From positions 1 through 57,208 of the forward strand of contig JAAYNW010000007.1 of the NCBI GenBank assembly GCA_012520655.1: a stretch of 57,208 bases of DNA, read 5' to 3'. The notes beneath the pieces are model-generated. The model was not told where the DNA came from. It searched no databases and was given only the letters and a program-made list of their open reading frames with translations. The stretch's first letter is position 1. Each line of letters begins with the position of its first letter. A program made the position numbers and the translations under genes. Positions 42,988-51,325 of the stretch are shown here, piece by piece. This DNA comes from Clostridiales bacterium (GTDB lineage Bacteria > Bacillota > Clostridia > Lachnospirales > Lachnospiraceae).

Positions 42988-44469
42988 ATGGACGCTTCAC
43001 ATACACATAATTTATACAAAGATATACAGTTCCGAACCGGAGGAGAAATTTATATAGGGGTAGTAGGTCCGGTCAGAACCGGCAAATCTACTTTTATTAA
43101 ACGTTTTATGGATATTATGGTTTTGCCCTATATGACAGACGAACACGAAAAAACGAGAGCACAGGATGAGCTTCCGCAGAGCTCCGGAGGAAAGACGATT
43201 ACGACGACGGAGCCGAAATTCATTCCAAAGGAAGCCGCAAAAATTACATTGGGAGAAGATATTAACGTAAATGTCCGTTTAATTGACTGCGTTGGCTATA
43301 TGGTGGACGGTGCCAGCGGTCATATGGAAGAAGATATAGAACGAATGGTAAAGACGCCTTGGTCGGCAGAGGAGATTCCTTTTACACAGGCGGCGGAAAT
43401 CGGCACGAGAAAAGTAATTAACGACCATTCTACCATTGGTATTGTCGTAACTTGTGACGGAAGCTTCGGAGAGATTCCGAGGGAAAATTACATTATGGCG
43501 GAAGAGAGGACTATTCAGGAACTCAAGAGAATACATAAACCTTTTATTGTTCTTGTGAATACGGAAAGACCATATTCGGAAGGTGCCATTAGGCTTGCAG
43601 AAGAAGTCAGCAGGAAATACGAGGTCAGCGCATTGCCTGTAAATTGCGAGCAGCTTAAAAAAGAAGATATCAATTCTATCATGGAAAAAATCCTATATGA
43701 ATTCCCCTTAACTATGATAGAGTTTTATATGCCCAAATGGGTGGAGATGCTTCCCAACACACATAGAATGAAGGCAGATATCATATTACAAATCAGACAG
43801 CTTATAGATCAAATAGGCTGTGTAAAGGATGTGGTAGACGGTGGCATCCATATGGAAAGCGATTATCTGCGTAAATGTAAGGTAGAAGGAATAGATATGG
43901 CAACCGGCTGTGTTACTGTGGCCTTGGATGTAGATGATTCTTATTATTATGAAATGCTCAGCGATTTAATCGGCGAAAATATTACGAGTGAATATCAGCT
44001 TTTATCCGTATTGCAAGAAATGGCTAAGATGAAGACAGAATATGTGAAAGTCCTCCATGCTGTCGATGCGGTTCGCTGTAAAGGATATGGAGTAGTTACT
44101 CCTGAAAGAAGTGAAATTACATTGGATAAACCGGAACTCATCCGGCATGGAAATAAATTCGGTGTGAAGATCAAGGCCGAGAGTCCCAGCATTCATATGA
44201 TACGTGCGAATATCGAGACGGAGATTTCACCTATTGTAGGGACAGAAGAGCAGGCGCAGGACTTAATTCGCTATATTTCCGATGCGGGAACGAGCGAGGA
44301 GGGGATGTGGGAAACCAATATTTTTGGAAAAACGGTGGAACAGCTTGTAAATGACGGAATTACGGGAAAGATTTCGATGATCGGTGAAGAAAGTCAGGTA
44401 AAACTGCAGGAAACCATGCAGAAGATAGTAAACGACAGTAACGGAGGAATGGTTTGTATTATCATATAA
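42988..44469 (+). CDS. spoIVA: Stage IV sporulation protein A (spore coat morphogenetic ATPase)
   Basis: ATPase that polymerises on the outer forespore membrane as the base layer of the spore coat. The 493 residues carry Walker A GPVRTGKST at 27-35, SSGGKTITTTEPKFIPKEA, VRLIDCVGYMVDGASGH, and the C-terminal end SNGGMVCIII needed for localisation in the family. AAGGGG sits nine bases before the ATG. It marks the organism as an endospore former. A strong terminator follows. Confidence 0.97.
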   Translation: MDASHTHNLYKDIQFRTGGEIYIGVVGPVRTGKSTFIKRFMDIMVLPYMTDEHEKTRAQDELPQSSGGKTITTTEPKFIPKEAAKITLGEDINVNVRLIDCVGYMVDGASGHMEEDIERMVKTPWSAEEIPFTQAAEIGTRKVINDHSTIGIVVTCDGSFGEIPRENYIMAEERTIQELKRIHKPFIVLVNTERPYSEGAIRLAEEVSRKYEVSALPVNCEQLKKEDINSIMEKILYEFPLTMIEFYMPKWVEMLPNTHRMKADIILQIRQLIDQIGCVKDVVDGGIHMESDYLRKCKVEGIDMATGCVTVALDVDDSYYYEMLSDLIGENITSEYQLLSVLQEMAKMKTEYVKVLHAVDAVRCKGYGVVTPERSEITLDKPELIRHGNKFGVKIKAESPSIHMIRANIETEISPIVGTEEQAQDLIRYISDAGTSEEGMWETNIFGKTVEQLVNDGITGKISMIGEESQVKLQETMQKIVNDSNGGMVCIII

Positions 44470-44486
44470 AATAAATAATTTAGCGG

Positions 44487-44525
44487 GTAACTGTTTTGCC
44501 GGGCGGCAGAGCAGTTACTTTTTTT
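44487..44525 (+). terminator. Strong terminator after spoIVA
   Basis: GTAACTGTTTTGCC (44487-44500) and GGCAGAGCAGTTAC (44505-44518) form a 14-bp stem with G-T pairs and a GGGC loop, followed by seven T residues. Confidence 0.9.
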
Positions 44526-44535
44526 AAGTGTTATG

Positions 44536-44564
44536 TGTACAAATATAAGAACTCGTGTTATATT
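44536..44564 (+). promoter_or_regulatory. Possible promoter for the punA-cdd-mtaD cluster
   Basis: TGTACA at 44536-44541, a 17-base spacer and TATATT at 44559-44564. The -10 is good and the -35 weak (4 of 6). No stronger candidate was seen in 44526-44647. Confidence 0.4.
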
Positions 44565-44647
44565 AATTTCATTGATACTTTACAAATTAAAGATGTAATT
44601 TTACTTCTGTAAAAAATAGTCCTTTATAGAAAATGGGGGTATGTAAG

Positions 44648-45469
44648 ATGAATGCGAATTATGACAAATTGACAAAGTGCTTTGAGAGTTTTAAAGCAAA
44701 GGTGGATTTTAAGCCTAGAGTTGCGATTGTGCTCGGTTCCGGATTGGGTGACTTTGCCGATACGATTGCAGTGGAAGCTGAGCTATCCTATAGCGAAATA
44801 GAAGGTTTTCCTGTTTCGACGGTGCCGGGACATGCAGGAAAGTTTATTTTCGGGTATGTAGGCAATGTTCCAGTGGTATGTATGAAAGGAAGAGTGCATT
44901 TTTACGAAGGATATCCGATATCGGATGTAGTACTTCCTATTCGCCTGATGAAATTAATGGGTGCTGAAATATTATTCCTTACCAATGCTTCGGGAGGTGT
45001 AAATCATGACTTTAACGCAGGGGATTTAATGATGATTACCGATCAGATATCCTGCTTTGCTCCCAATCCTTTAATAGGTCCGAATATTGAAGAACTGGGA
45101 ACCCGTTTCCCGGATATGAGCACTGTTTATGATAAGGATCTACAGAATATTTTAAGGGAAGTTGCGTCGGCTAACGGCATACCGATGAAGGAAGGTGTTT
45201 ATGTCCAGCTTACAGGACCTTCTTTTGAGTCTCCGGCAGAAATCCGCATGATTCGCGCATTAGGCGGTGATGCTGTCGGAATGAGCACGGTGGTAGAGGC
45301 GATTATCGCTAACCATATGGGAATGAAGATATGCGGCATCTCCTGTGTGTGCAATTTAGCCGCCGGCATGACGGAGAATCCGTTAACCCACGAAGAGGTG
45401 CAGGAGGCAGCGGACAAGGCTGCACCGCTCTTTGCCAAATTGGTAGCGGAAGCGGTAAAAAGATTTTAG
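44648..45469 (+). CDS. punA: Purine nucleoside phosphorylase
   Basis: Phosphorolyses inosine, guanosine or adenosine-type nucleosides to base plus ribose 1-phosphate. The 273 residues show the trimeric PNP family motifs VLGSGLGDFADTI, VPGHAGKFIFGYVG, MKGRVHFYEGY, TNASGGVNHDF and GPSFESPAEIRM. The start at 44648 follows GGGGGT by eight bases; the ATG at 44633 lies within the upstream A-rich region. It is first in a nucleoside salvage cluster with cdd and an mtaD-like gene. Preference for 6-oxopurines is expected of this family, not shown here. Confidence 0.94.
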   Translation: MNANYDKLTKCFESFKAKVDFKPRVAIVLGSGLGDFADTIAVEAELSYSEIEGFPVSTVPGHAGKFIFGYVGNVPVVCMKGRVHFYEGYPISDVVLPIRLMKLMGAEILFLTNASGGVNHDFNAGDLMMITDQISCFAPNPLIGPNIEELGTRFPDMSTVYDKDLQNILREVASANGIPMKEGVYVQLTGPSFESPAEIRMIRALGGDAVGMSTVVEAIIANHMGMKICGISCVCNLAAGMTENPLTHEEVQEAADKAAPLFAKLVAEAVKRF

Positions 45470-45494
45470 AAGCAAGTTAGTAAGGAGAAGATAA

Positions 45495-45920
45495 GTGATA
45501 GATAAAGAGATAATTGAGAAGATCATACGCGAAGCGATCAAAGCGAGGGATTATGCTTATGTTCCCTATTCACATTTTATGGTAGGAGCAGCTCTTCTTA
45601 CGAAAGACGGGCGAATTTATACGGGCTGCAATATAGAAAATGCCGCGTACGGGCCGACAAACTGTGCGGAACGTACCGCCTTTTTTAAGGCTGTAAGCGA
45701 AGGAGAAAGATCCTTTAGGGCTATTGCTGTCGTAGGGGGGCCGGAAGGACAGACGATTAGCGGATATGCTGCGCCATGCGGCGTTTGCAGGCAGGTAATG
45801 GCGGAATTTTGCAGGCCGGAAAGCTTTGATATCATTGTTGCCAAATCTGCAGACGACTATTATGTAAAGACATTGAGAGAGCTGCTGCCGGAGAACTTTG
45901 GACCGGGGAATCTGATATAA
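45495..45920 (+). CDS. cdd: Cytidine deaminase
   Basis: Zinc enzyme that converts cytidine and deoxycytidine to uridine and deoxyuridine. The 141 residues contain CNIENAAYGPTNCAERTAFF (catalytic Glu and one Zn Cys) and APCGVCRQVMAEF (two further Zn Cys), the homotetrameric-type arrangement. The start is GTG at 45495, eight bases after AAGGAG. It lies 25 bases after punA. Confidence 0.95.
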   Translation: MIDKEIIEKIIREAIKARDYAYVPYSHFMVGAALLTKDGRIYTGCNIENAAYGPTNCAERTAFFKAVSEGERSFRAIAVVGGPEGQTISGYAAPCGVCRQVMAEFCRPESFDIIVAKSADDYYVKTLRELLPENFGPGNLI

Positions 45921-45976
45921 AGTGCTATATGAGAATATGCATATAAATGTATGCAAATAAATGGAGGTCAATCGCT

Positions 45977-47275
45977 ATGAATATCCGTTTTTATAATGCG
46001 AGGATATTGACGATGGAAGATAATAAACCTATCTTCGAGGGCGAAGTATGGGTTAGCAATGAGAAAATTATTTATGTAGGCGACGGAAAAGATATGGATG
46101 AGTTTTACCGTCAGAGAAACCTTACCTGTATGATATGGGATGAAGAGATAAACTGCGACAAGAATGTACTGATGCCCGGGTTTAAAAATGCGCATACACA
46201 TTCGGGGATGACTCTTCTTCGTTCCTTCGCGGATGATCTTCCGCTTCATGAGTGGCTGAATAAACAGGTGTTTCCCGTGGAAGCAAAGATGACGGAAGAG
46301 GATATTTATCATTTGACCAAGCTGGCGGTACTGGAGTATCTGACAAGCGGTATAACAGCAATTTTCGATATGTACCTGACGCCGGAGTCTGTCGCGAAGG
46401 CATGTATGGATACGGGGATGCGATGTGTACTGACAGGGGCGGTCAATGATTTCAGCCAATCGGTAGAAGCGATGGAGAAATGGTATGGGGAACTTAACGG
46501 AATAGATCCGCTGATTAGCTTTCTTCCTGGTTTTCATGCGGAATATACCTGCTCAAAGAAATTGATGGAAGATATTGCTTCTCTGGCGCAGCGTTTGAAA
46601 GCTCCGGTTTATGTACACCTGGCAGAGACCAAAGCAGAGGTGGAAGGCTGTATGGAACGCTATGGCACGACGCCCGGAATGTTTCTGGACTCGCTCGGAA
46701 TGTTCGAACACGGAGGAGGAGCTTATCACTGCGTATACCTGACAGAAAAAGAAGTTGCACTTTTTAAGAAAAAACAAATAAGCGTTATTACGAATCCCGG
46801 ATCGAACATGAAGCTTGCCAGCGGAATTGCACCGATCAGCGACTTCCTGAAAGCGGGACTAAACATTGCTATCGGTACCGACGGACCGGCAAGCAATAAT
46901 TGTCTGGATATGTTCCGTGAGATGTTTCTGGTTACGGGTCTTGCCAAGCTCAGGGAAAAGGATGCTTCGGCAGTAGATGCTATGGATGTCCTTAAAATGG
47001 CAACAGTAAACGGCGCAAAGGCGATGTGCTTGGAAAATGCGGATGTACTTGCGCAGGACAAACTTGCTGATATCATTATGATTGATTTATTCAAACCCAA
47101 TATGCAGCCGATTAATAATATAGCAAAAAATATTGTATACAGCGGAAGCAAACAGAATATAAAAATGACAATGATTCATGGACATATTCTTTACCGTGAC
47201 GGAGAATTCTGCCTTAAAGATGAACCTCGTGATATTTATGAAAAAGCGAATGCGATTATAAATCGCTTAAGATAG
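45977..47275 (+). CDS. mtaD: Amidohydrolase, S-adenosylhomocysteine/methylthioadenosine deaminase-like
   Basis: A 432-residue metal-dependent amidohydrolase. It shows NAHTHSGMTLLRSFADDLP (metal HxH), HLAETKAEVE, GAYHCVYLTEKEV and the catalytic-Asp motif GTDGPASNNCLDMF. These match the MtaD/SAH deaminase group that removes the amino group from adenosine-type nucleosides, which suits its position after punA and cdd. Related guanine or chlorohydrolase-type activities cannot be excluded by sequence alone. GGAGGT precedes the ATG at 45977; an ATG at 45947 has no site. Confidence 0.82.
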   Translation: MNIRFYNARILTMEDNKPIFEGEVWVSNEKIIYVGDGKDMDEFYRQRNLTCMIWDEEINCDKNVLMPGFKNAHTHSGMTLLRSFADDLPLHEWLNKQVFPVEAKMTEEDIYHLTKLAVLEYLTSGITAIFDMYLTPESVAKACMDTGMRCVLTGAVNDFSQSVEAMEKWYGELNGIDPLISFLPGFHAEYTCSKKLMEDIASLAQRLKAPVYVHLAETKAEVEGCMERYGTTPGMFLDSLGMFEHGGGAYHCVYLTEKEVALFKKKQISVITNPGSNMKLASGIAPISDFLKAGLNIAIGTDGPASNNCLDMFREMFLVTGLAKLREKDASAVDAMDVLKMATVNGAKAMCLENADVLAQDKLADIIMIDLFKPNMQPINNIAKNIVYSGSKQNIKMTMIHGHILYRDGEFCLKDEPRDIYEKANAIINRLR

Positions 47276-47322
47276 AGGTTTGTATATCTAATATGAAATA
47301 ATCAAATAAAAAAGAGTGAATT

Positions 47323-48048
47323 ATGAAAGTGACTTATATTTATCACAGCGGATTTGCCGTTGAGCTGGAGCAGTGCGTATTGCTGTTCGATTATTATATG
47401 GGAGGACTGCCGCAATGGGAGCCGGAGAAGCCCATATATGTTTTTGTATCCCATAAACACAAGGATCATTTCAGTCTTAAGGTTTTTGACTTAGTCAGTC
47501 GATATAAAAGCGTGTATTTTTTTCTGGGCAGCGATGTGAAATTGAGTGAGAGATACTTGGAAAAGAATCACATAGAGCCCAACGTAAGAGAGAAAATAAT
47601 TAATGTAGGAAAAAACAAGAGAATATTTTTTGAAGATTTGGAAATACAGACGCTTCGCTCAACGGATGCGGGAGTTGCATTTATTGTATGCGCACAAGGG
47701 AAGTGCATTTATCATGCAGGCGACTTGAATTGGTGGCATTGGGAGGGAGAACCCTATCCCTTTAATGAGCATATGGAGAAGAACTATAAGAAAGAAATAG
47801 ACAGCATAAAGGGACGTCATTTCGATATAGCCTTTGTGCCGCTCGATCCGAGACTTGGAGCAGCCTATGGTCTCGGAATGGACTATTTTCTTGAAAACAC
47901 GGAAGCAGACGTGGTTTTCCCAATGCATATGTGGGAAGAATACAGTTATATAGGTAAATATAAAAAGACGCAAATCGGCGGCAGATATAGTAAAAATACT
48001 GTGGATATATGTGCACCGGGACAGGAAATCGATTTATGGAATATATAG
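47323..48048 (+). CDS. MBL-fold metallohydrolase (UlaG-like), coupled to a MutS-like gene
   Basis: A 241-residue metallo-beta-lactamase-fold protein with the metal motif SHKHKDHF (HxHxDH, near 45-52), YHAGDLNWWHW and a later FPMHMWEEY. There is no signal peptide, so it is cytoplasmic. The substrate is unknown; relatives act on diverse phosphoesters or lactones. Its 3' end overlaps the MutS-like gene by 13 bases, which implies co-translation. A phosphodiesterase partner for that ATPase is possible but unproven. Confidence 0.82.
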   Translation: MKVTYIYHSGFAVELEQCVLLFDYYMGGLPQWEPEKPIYVFVSHKHKDHFSLKVFDLVSRYKSVYFFLGSDVKLSERYLEKNHIEPNVREKIINVGKNKRIFFEDLEIQTLRSTDAGVAFIVCAQGKCIYHAGDLNWWHWEGEPYPFNEHMEKNYKKEIDSIKGRHFDIAFVPLDPRLGAAYGLGMDYFLENTEADVVFPMHMWEEYSYIGKYKKTQIGGRYSKNTVDICAPGQEIDLWNI

Positions 48049-49727
48049 TTTTTGCTTTGACGATATTTGCATTTATCGTGTTGATTATGTTCAAAGGTTT
48101 TTTAGATGAAAAGAAAAAAAAAGCGGATTTTGTCGTATGGCTCCGAAATAATTACGGGGCTTTGCCTAAACGTGCGGAGGATAAGCCGGAAGAGTTTGAG
48201 CGGATATCCCATTATTTCAAAAAGCATGAGGCAGATGGCTTTTATATTGATGATATTACCTGGAATGACTTAAATATGGACAGCATCTTTAAGCAGATGA
48301 ATTATGCTTATTCTGCAGCCGGAGAGGAATATCTGTATTATCTTCTCCGTACCCCCATTCAGGATACAGACAAAATCGAAAGGCTGGAGAAGCACATAAG
48401 CTTTTTTATGGAGAATGAGGAAGCCAGAATAAAATATCAGTTATTTTTTGCCGAGCTGGGGAGGACGGGAAAAAATTCTATTTATGATTATTTAAACTAT
48501 TTAAATCTATTGGGAAATAGAGATAATAAGAAACACTATATAGGGGATTTGGCAATTTTGGTTTCTATTATTATAATGTTCTTTTCCGTGCCGCTCGGTG
48601 TTATACTTCTTGTGTTGTCTATTTGTCGGAATATCATCAGTTACTTTAAGGTTAAGAATGAGATTGAGCCATATATTACAAGCTTCGGCTACATACTGAG
48701 ATTGCTTCGAAGCGTCGAGAATATCGTAAAGCTTCCTGCGGAAGGGTTTGCGGAGGAAATGGAGGAGCTGAGAGACTGCAGAAAAAAAATGAGCAAGTTT
48801 AAATCGGGTTCCTATATTATTATGTCTCCTGCCAGAATGAGCGCAGCAAGTAATCCGTTAGAAGTCCTTCTCGATTATATTCGGATGACCTTTCATTTGG
48901 ATTTGATTAAGTTCAATGATATGTTGGCGGAAGTCAGGAAAAACATCGATGTGATAGACAGGATGCTTACCCTCATCGGTTATATTGAGACAACAATTGC
49001 CATTGGAGCGTACCGTATTTCAAGAGACGTCTATTGTTTGCCGGAACTCAATCATTATGAAGGACTGCAGATTGATAATATGTATCATCCTTTAATTGAA
49101 AACCCGGTAAAAAACAGTATATCTGCAAACCAGGGGATTCTGCTTACCGGTTCCAATGCTTCCGGCAAATCTACCTTTTTAAAAACGGTTGCACTCAACG
49201 CCATTCTTGCTCAGACGATACACACTTGTTTAGCGGATCGTTATGCTGCAAGCCCATACCGAATCATGTCTTCTATGGCGCTTAGAGATGATTTGTCTGG
49301 CGGAGACAGCTATTATATTGTAGAGATCAAATCCTTAAAGCGCATTTTAAATAATGTGATTGAGGGAGGAAATAAAGTGCTTTGCTTCGTAGATGAGGTA
49401 CTTAGAGGAACTAATACGGTAGAACGTATTGCGGCATCCACCCAGATTTTGAAAAGCCTTGCCAATACGAATGTTATTTGCTTTGCCGCGACTCATGATA
49501 TCGAATTGACACATCTTCTTCAAAGCGATTATGATAATTATCATTTTGAAGAGGAGATAAAAGGAGATGATGTGGTGTTTAACTACCGGCTTATGATAGG
49601 GCGGGCAACCACCCGCAATGCCATTAAGCTTTTGCGTGTTATGGGATATGAAGAGCAGATTATCCATAAAGCGGAAGAACTTGCGGAAAGCTTTATGAAA
49701 AACGGAGTATGGACAGAAGCGGAATAA
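48036..49727 (+). CDS. Membrane-anchored MutS-family ATPase
   Basis: A 563-residue protein with a C-terminal MutS ATPase domain: Walker A TGSNASGKSTFLKTVALNA (from about 371), signature SSMALRDDLSGGDSYYI, Walker B VLCFVDEVLRGT and FAATHDIELTHLL. The mismatch-recognition domain of MutS is missing. In its place are an N-terminal span (residues 2-19) and a hydrophobic hairpin at about 171-202, so it is predicted to be membrane-bound. It resembles the MutS-like subfamilies of unknown role rather than repair MutS. The start at 48036 lies inside the MBL gene; RNase HI follows 38 bases after the stop. Confidence 0.85.
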   Translation: MEYIVFALTIFAFIVLIMFKGFLDEKKKKADFVVWLRNNYGALPKRAEDKPEEFERISHYFKKHEADGFYIDDITWNDLNMDSIFKQMNYAYSAAGEEYLYYLLRTPIQDTDKIERLEKHISFFMENEEARIKYQLFFAELGRTGKNSIYDYLNYLNLLGNRDNKKHYIGDLAILVSIIIMFFSVPLGVILLVLSICRNIISYFKVKNEIEPYITSFGYILRLLRSVENIVKLPAEGFAEEMEELRDCRKKMSKFKSGSYIIMSPARMSAASNPLEVLLDYIRMTFHLDLIKFNDMLAEVRKNIDVIDRMLTLIGYIETTIAIGAYRISRDVYCLPELNHYEGLQIDNMYHPLIENPVKNSISANQGILLTGSNASGKSTFLKTVALNAILAQTIHTCLADRYAASPYRIMSSMALRDDLSGGDSYYIVEIKSLKRILNNVIEGGNKVLCFVDEVLRGTNTVERIAASTQILKSLANTNVICFAATHDIELTHLLQSDYDNYHFEEEIKGDDVVFNYRLMIGRATTRNAIKLLRVMGYEEQIIHKAEELAESFMKNGVWTEAE

Positions 49728-49765
49728 GAAGAAATAGAAAAAAGTGAGAAGAAAAAGGGAAGAGT

Positions 49766-50242
49766 ATGAAAGTGACAATATATACGGACGGCTCCGCCAG
49801 AGGGAATCCGGAAGGTCCCGGCGGTTATGGAACTATTTTGCAGTATATCGATACAAAGGGTGTCCTGCATGAGCGGGAATATTCGGCAGGATATAAAAAG
49901 ACTACGAATAACCGAATGGAGCTAATGGCGGTTATTGTGGGACTGGAAGCACTTAATAAGCCTTGCGAAGTAGAGGTAATATCGGATTCCAAATATGTGA
50001 CTGATGCCTTTAACCAGCATTGGATTGACGGATGGCTTAAGAAAAATTGGAAAACAAGCGGAAGTAAACCGGTAAAAAACATAGATTTATGGAAGCGTCT
50101 CCTTGAGGCGAAGAAGCAACATCAAGTGAAATTTATATGGGTAAAAGGCCATGACGGACATCCTGAAAACGAACGCTGCGACACTTTGGCCACAACGGCG
50201 GCGGACGGGGATCATTTGCTTGATGATTGTGTGGAAGAGTAA
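49766..50242 (+). CDS. rnhA: Ribonuclease HI
   Basis: Degrades RNA in RNA-DNA hybrids. The 158-residue product has the catalytic quartet in [17 protein letters not shown] (Asp), [15 protein letters not shown] (Glu), [11 protein letters not shown] (Asp) and [12 protein letters not shown] (Asp). The basic [10 protein letters not shown] handle is present. It lies between the MutS-like gene and a WYL regulator. RNase HII is also encoded in the window, so both RNase H types are available. Confidence 0.95.
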   Translation: MKVTIYTDGSARGNPEGPGGYGTILQYIDTKGVLHEREYSAGYKKTTNNRMELMAVIVGLEALNKPCEVEVISDSKYVTDAFNQHWIDGWLKKNWKTSGSKPVKNIDLWKRLLEAKKQHQVKFIWVKGHDGHPENERCDTLATTAADGDHLLDDCVEE

Positions 50243-50263
50243 AGAAGAATTAAGGAAGATAAA

Positions 50264-51253
50264 ATGCCCAGATCATCGAACCAGAAATTAAAACTTCTAT
50301 ATATTATTAAAATCCTGAGCGAACATACGGATGAACAGCATTGCATGTCTACACAAGTACTTATTGATGAGCTTGCGGAATATGACATCATGGCGGAAAG
50401 AAAATCGATTTATAGTGATATAGATCAGCTTGTAAAGTTTGGATATGCAATTGTTTACCGTAAGACGAAAAAGGACGGCGGTTATTTTCTTGCTAAAAGA
50501 GAGTTTGAATTGCCGGAATTAAAGCTTCTGGTAGACGCAGTTCAGTCTTCGAGGTTCATAACTGCCAAAAAGTCTAGGGAACTGATACATAAGATAGAAC
50601 ATTTAGCGGGGAAATATGATGCCGGGCAGCTGCAACGCCAGGTTTATGTGGCAGGGCGGATTAAGACAGAGAATGAGAGCATCTATTATAATGTGGATTA
50701 TATACATAAGGCTATTCAAATGAATTGTCAGATTGTTTTTCAATATCTTGAATGGACTTTGGATAAAGAACTGAAGCCCCGCAAGGAAGGCAATAAGTAC
50801 CGCATCAGTCCATGGGCGCTGACATGGCAGGACGAAAACTATTATCTGATAGCTTATGATAAAGAAGCGGATAAAATCAAGCATTACCGAGTAGACAAGA
50901 TGGGCAGTATCGAACTGCTCGAAAATGATTTCAGAGAAGGCGGAAGTAGTTTTGAACAATTTGATATAGCTGCTTATACTAATAAAACCTTCGGTATGTT
51001 CGGTGGAGAAGAAGAGATCATTACTTTGCTGTTTCCCAATCGAATGATAGGTATCGTGCTCGACAGATTCGGGAAAAACATAGATATAAGAAAAAGAGAG
51101 AATAACGCTTTTTCAGTGAGGGTTAAGGTTGCTGTCAGCGAACAGTTTTTCGGCTGGCTTACAGGATTGGGGACGGAAGTAAAGATACTCTCTCCACAGA
51201 CCGTTGTACAGAGATATAAGACATATTTAAGTAATATTTTTGAACAGTATTAA
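50264..51253 (+). CDS. WYL-domain transcriptional regulator
   Basis: A 329-residue regulator with an N-terminal winged helix-turn-helix (IMAERKSIYSDIDQLVKFGY) and a central WYL domain (near 130-215, including RISPWALTWQDENYYLIAYD), plus a C-terminal WCX-like extension. WYL proteins bind nucleic-acid-type ligands in several systems, and many regulate DNA-damage or defence genes. No such neighbour genes are seen here. AAGGAAGATAAA precedes the ATG. The target is unknown. Confidence 0.87.
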   Translation: MPRSSNQKLKLLYIIKILSEHTDEQHCMSTQVLIDELAEYDIMAERKSIYSDIDQLVKFGYAIVYRKTKKDGGYFLAKREFELPELKLLVDAVQSSRFITAKKSRELIHKIEHLAGKYDAGQLQRQVYVAGRIKTENESIYYNVDYIHKAIQMNCQIVFQYLEWTLDKELKPRKEGNKYRISPWALTWQDENYYLIAYDKEADKIKHYRVDKMGSIELLENDFREGGSSFEQFDIAAYTNKTFGMFGGEEEIITLLFPNRMIGIVLDRFGKNIDIRKRENNAFSVRVKVAVSEQFFGWLTGLGTEVKILSPQTVVQRYKTYLSNIFEQY

Positions 51254-51325
51254 TATAAGGCTGAAGGAAGGGACGGGATTGAATAGAGACCTCTCTTGCA
51301 GCCGGCTAAAAGGGCGTGACATAAA

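Noticed and set aside
47323-51253. A defence island (MBL, MutS-like, RNase H, WYL)
   Set aside because: WYL regulators and nucleases are common in defence loci, but rnhA and the others here are ordinary chromosomal genes with no effector, toxin or mobile gene. The evidence is too weak to call a system.
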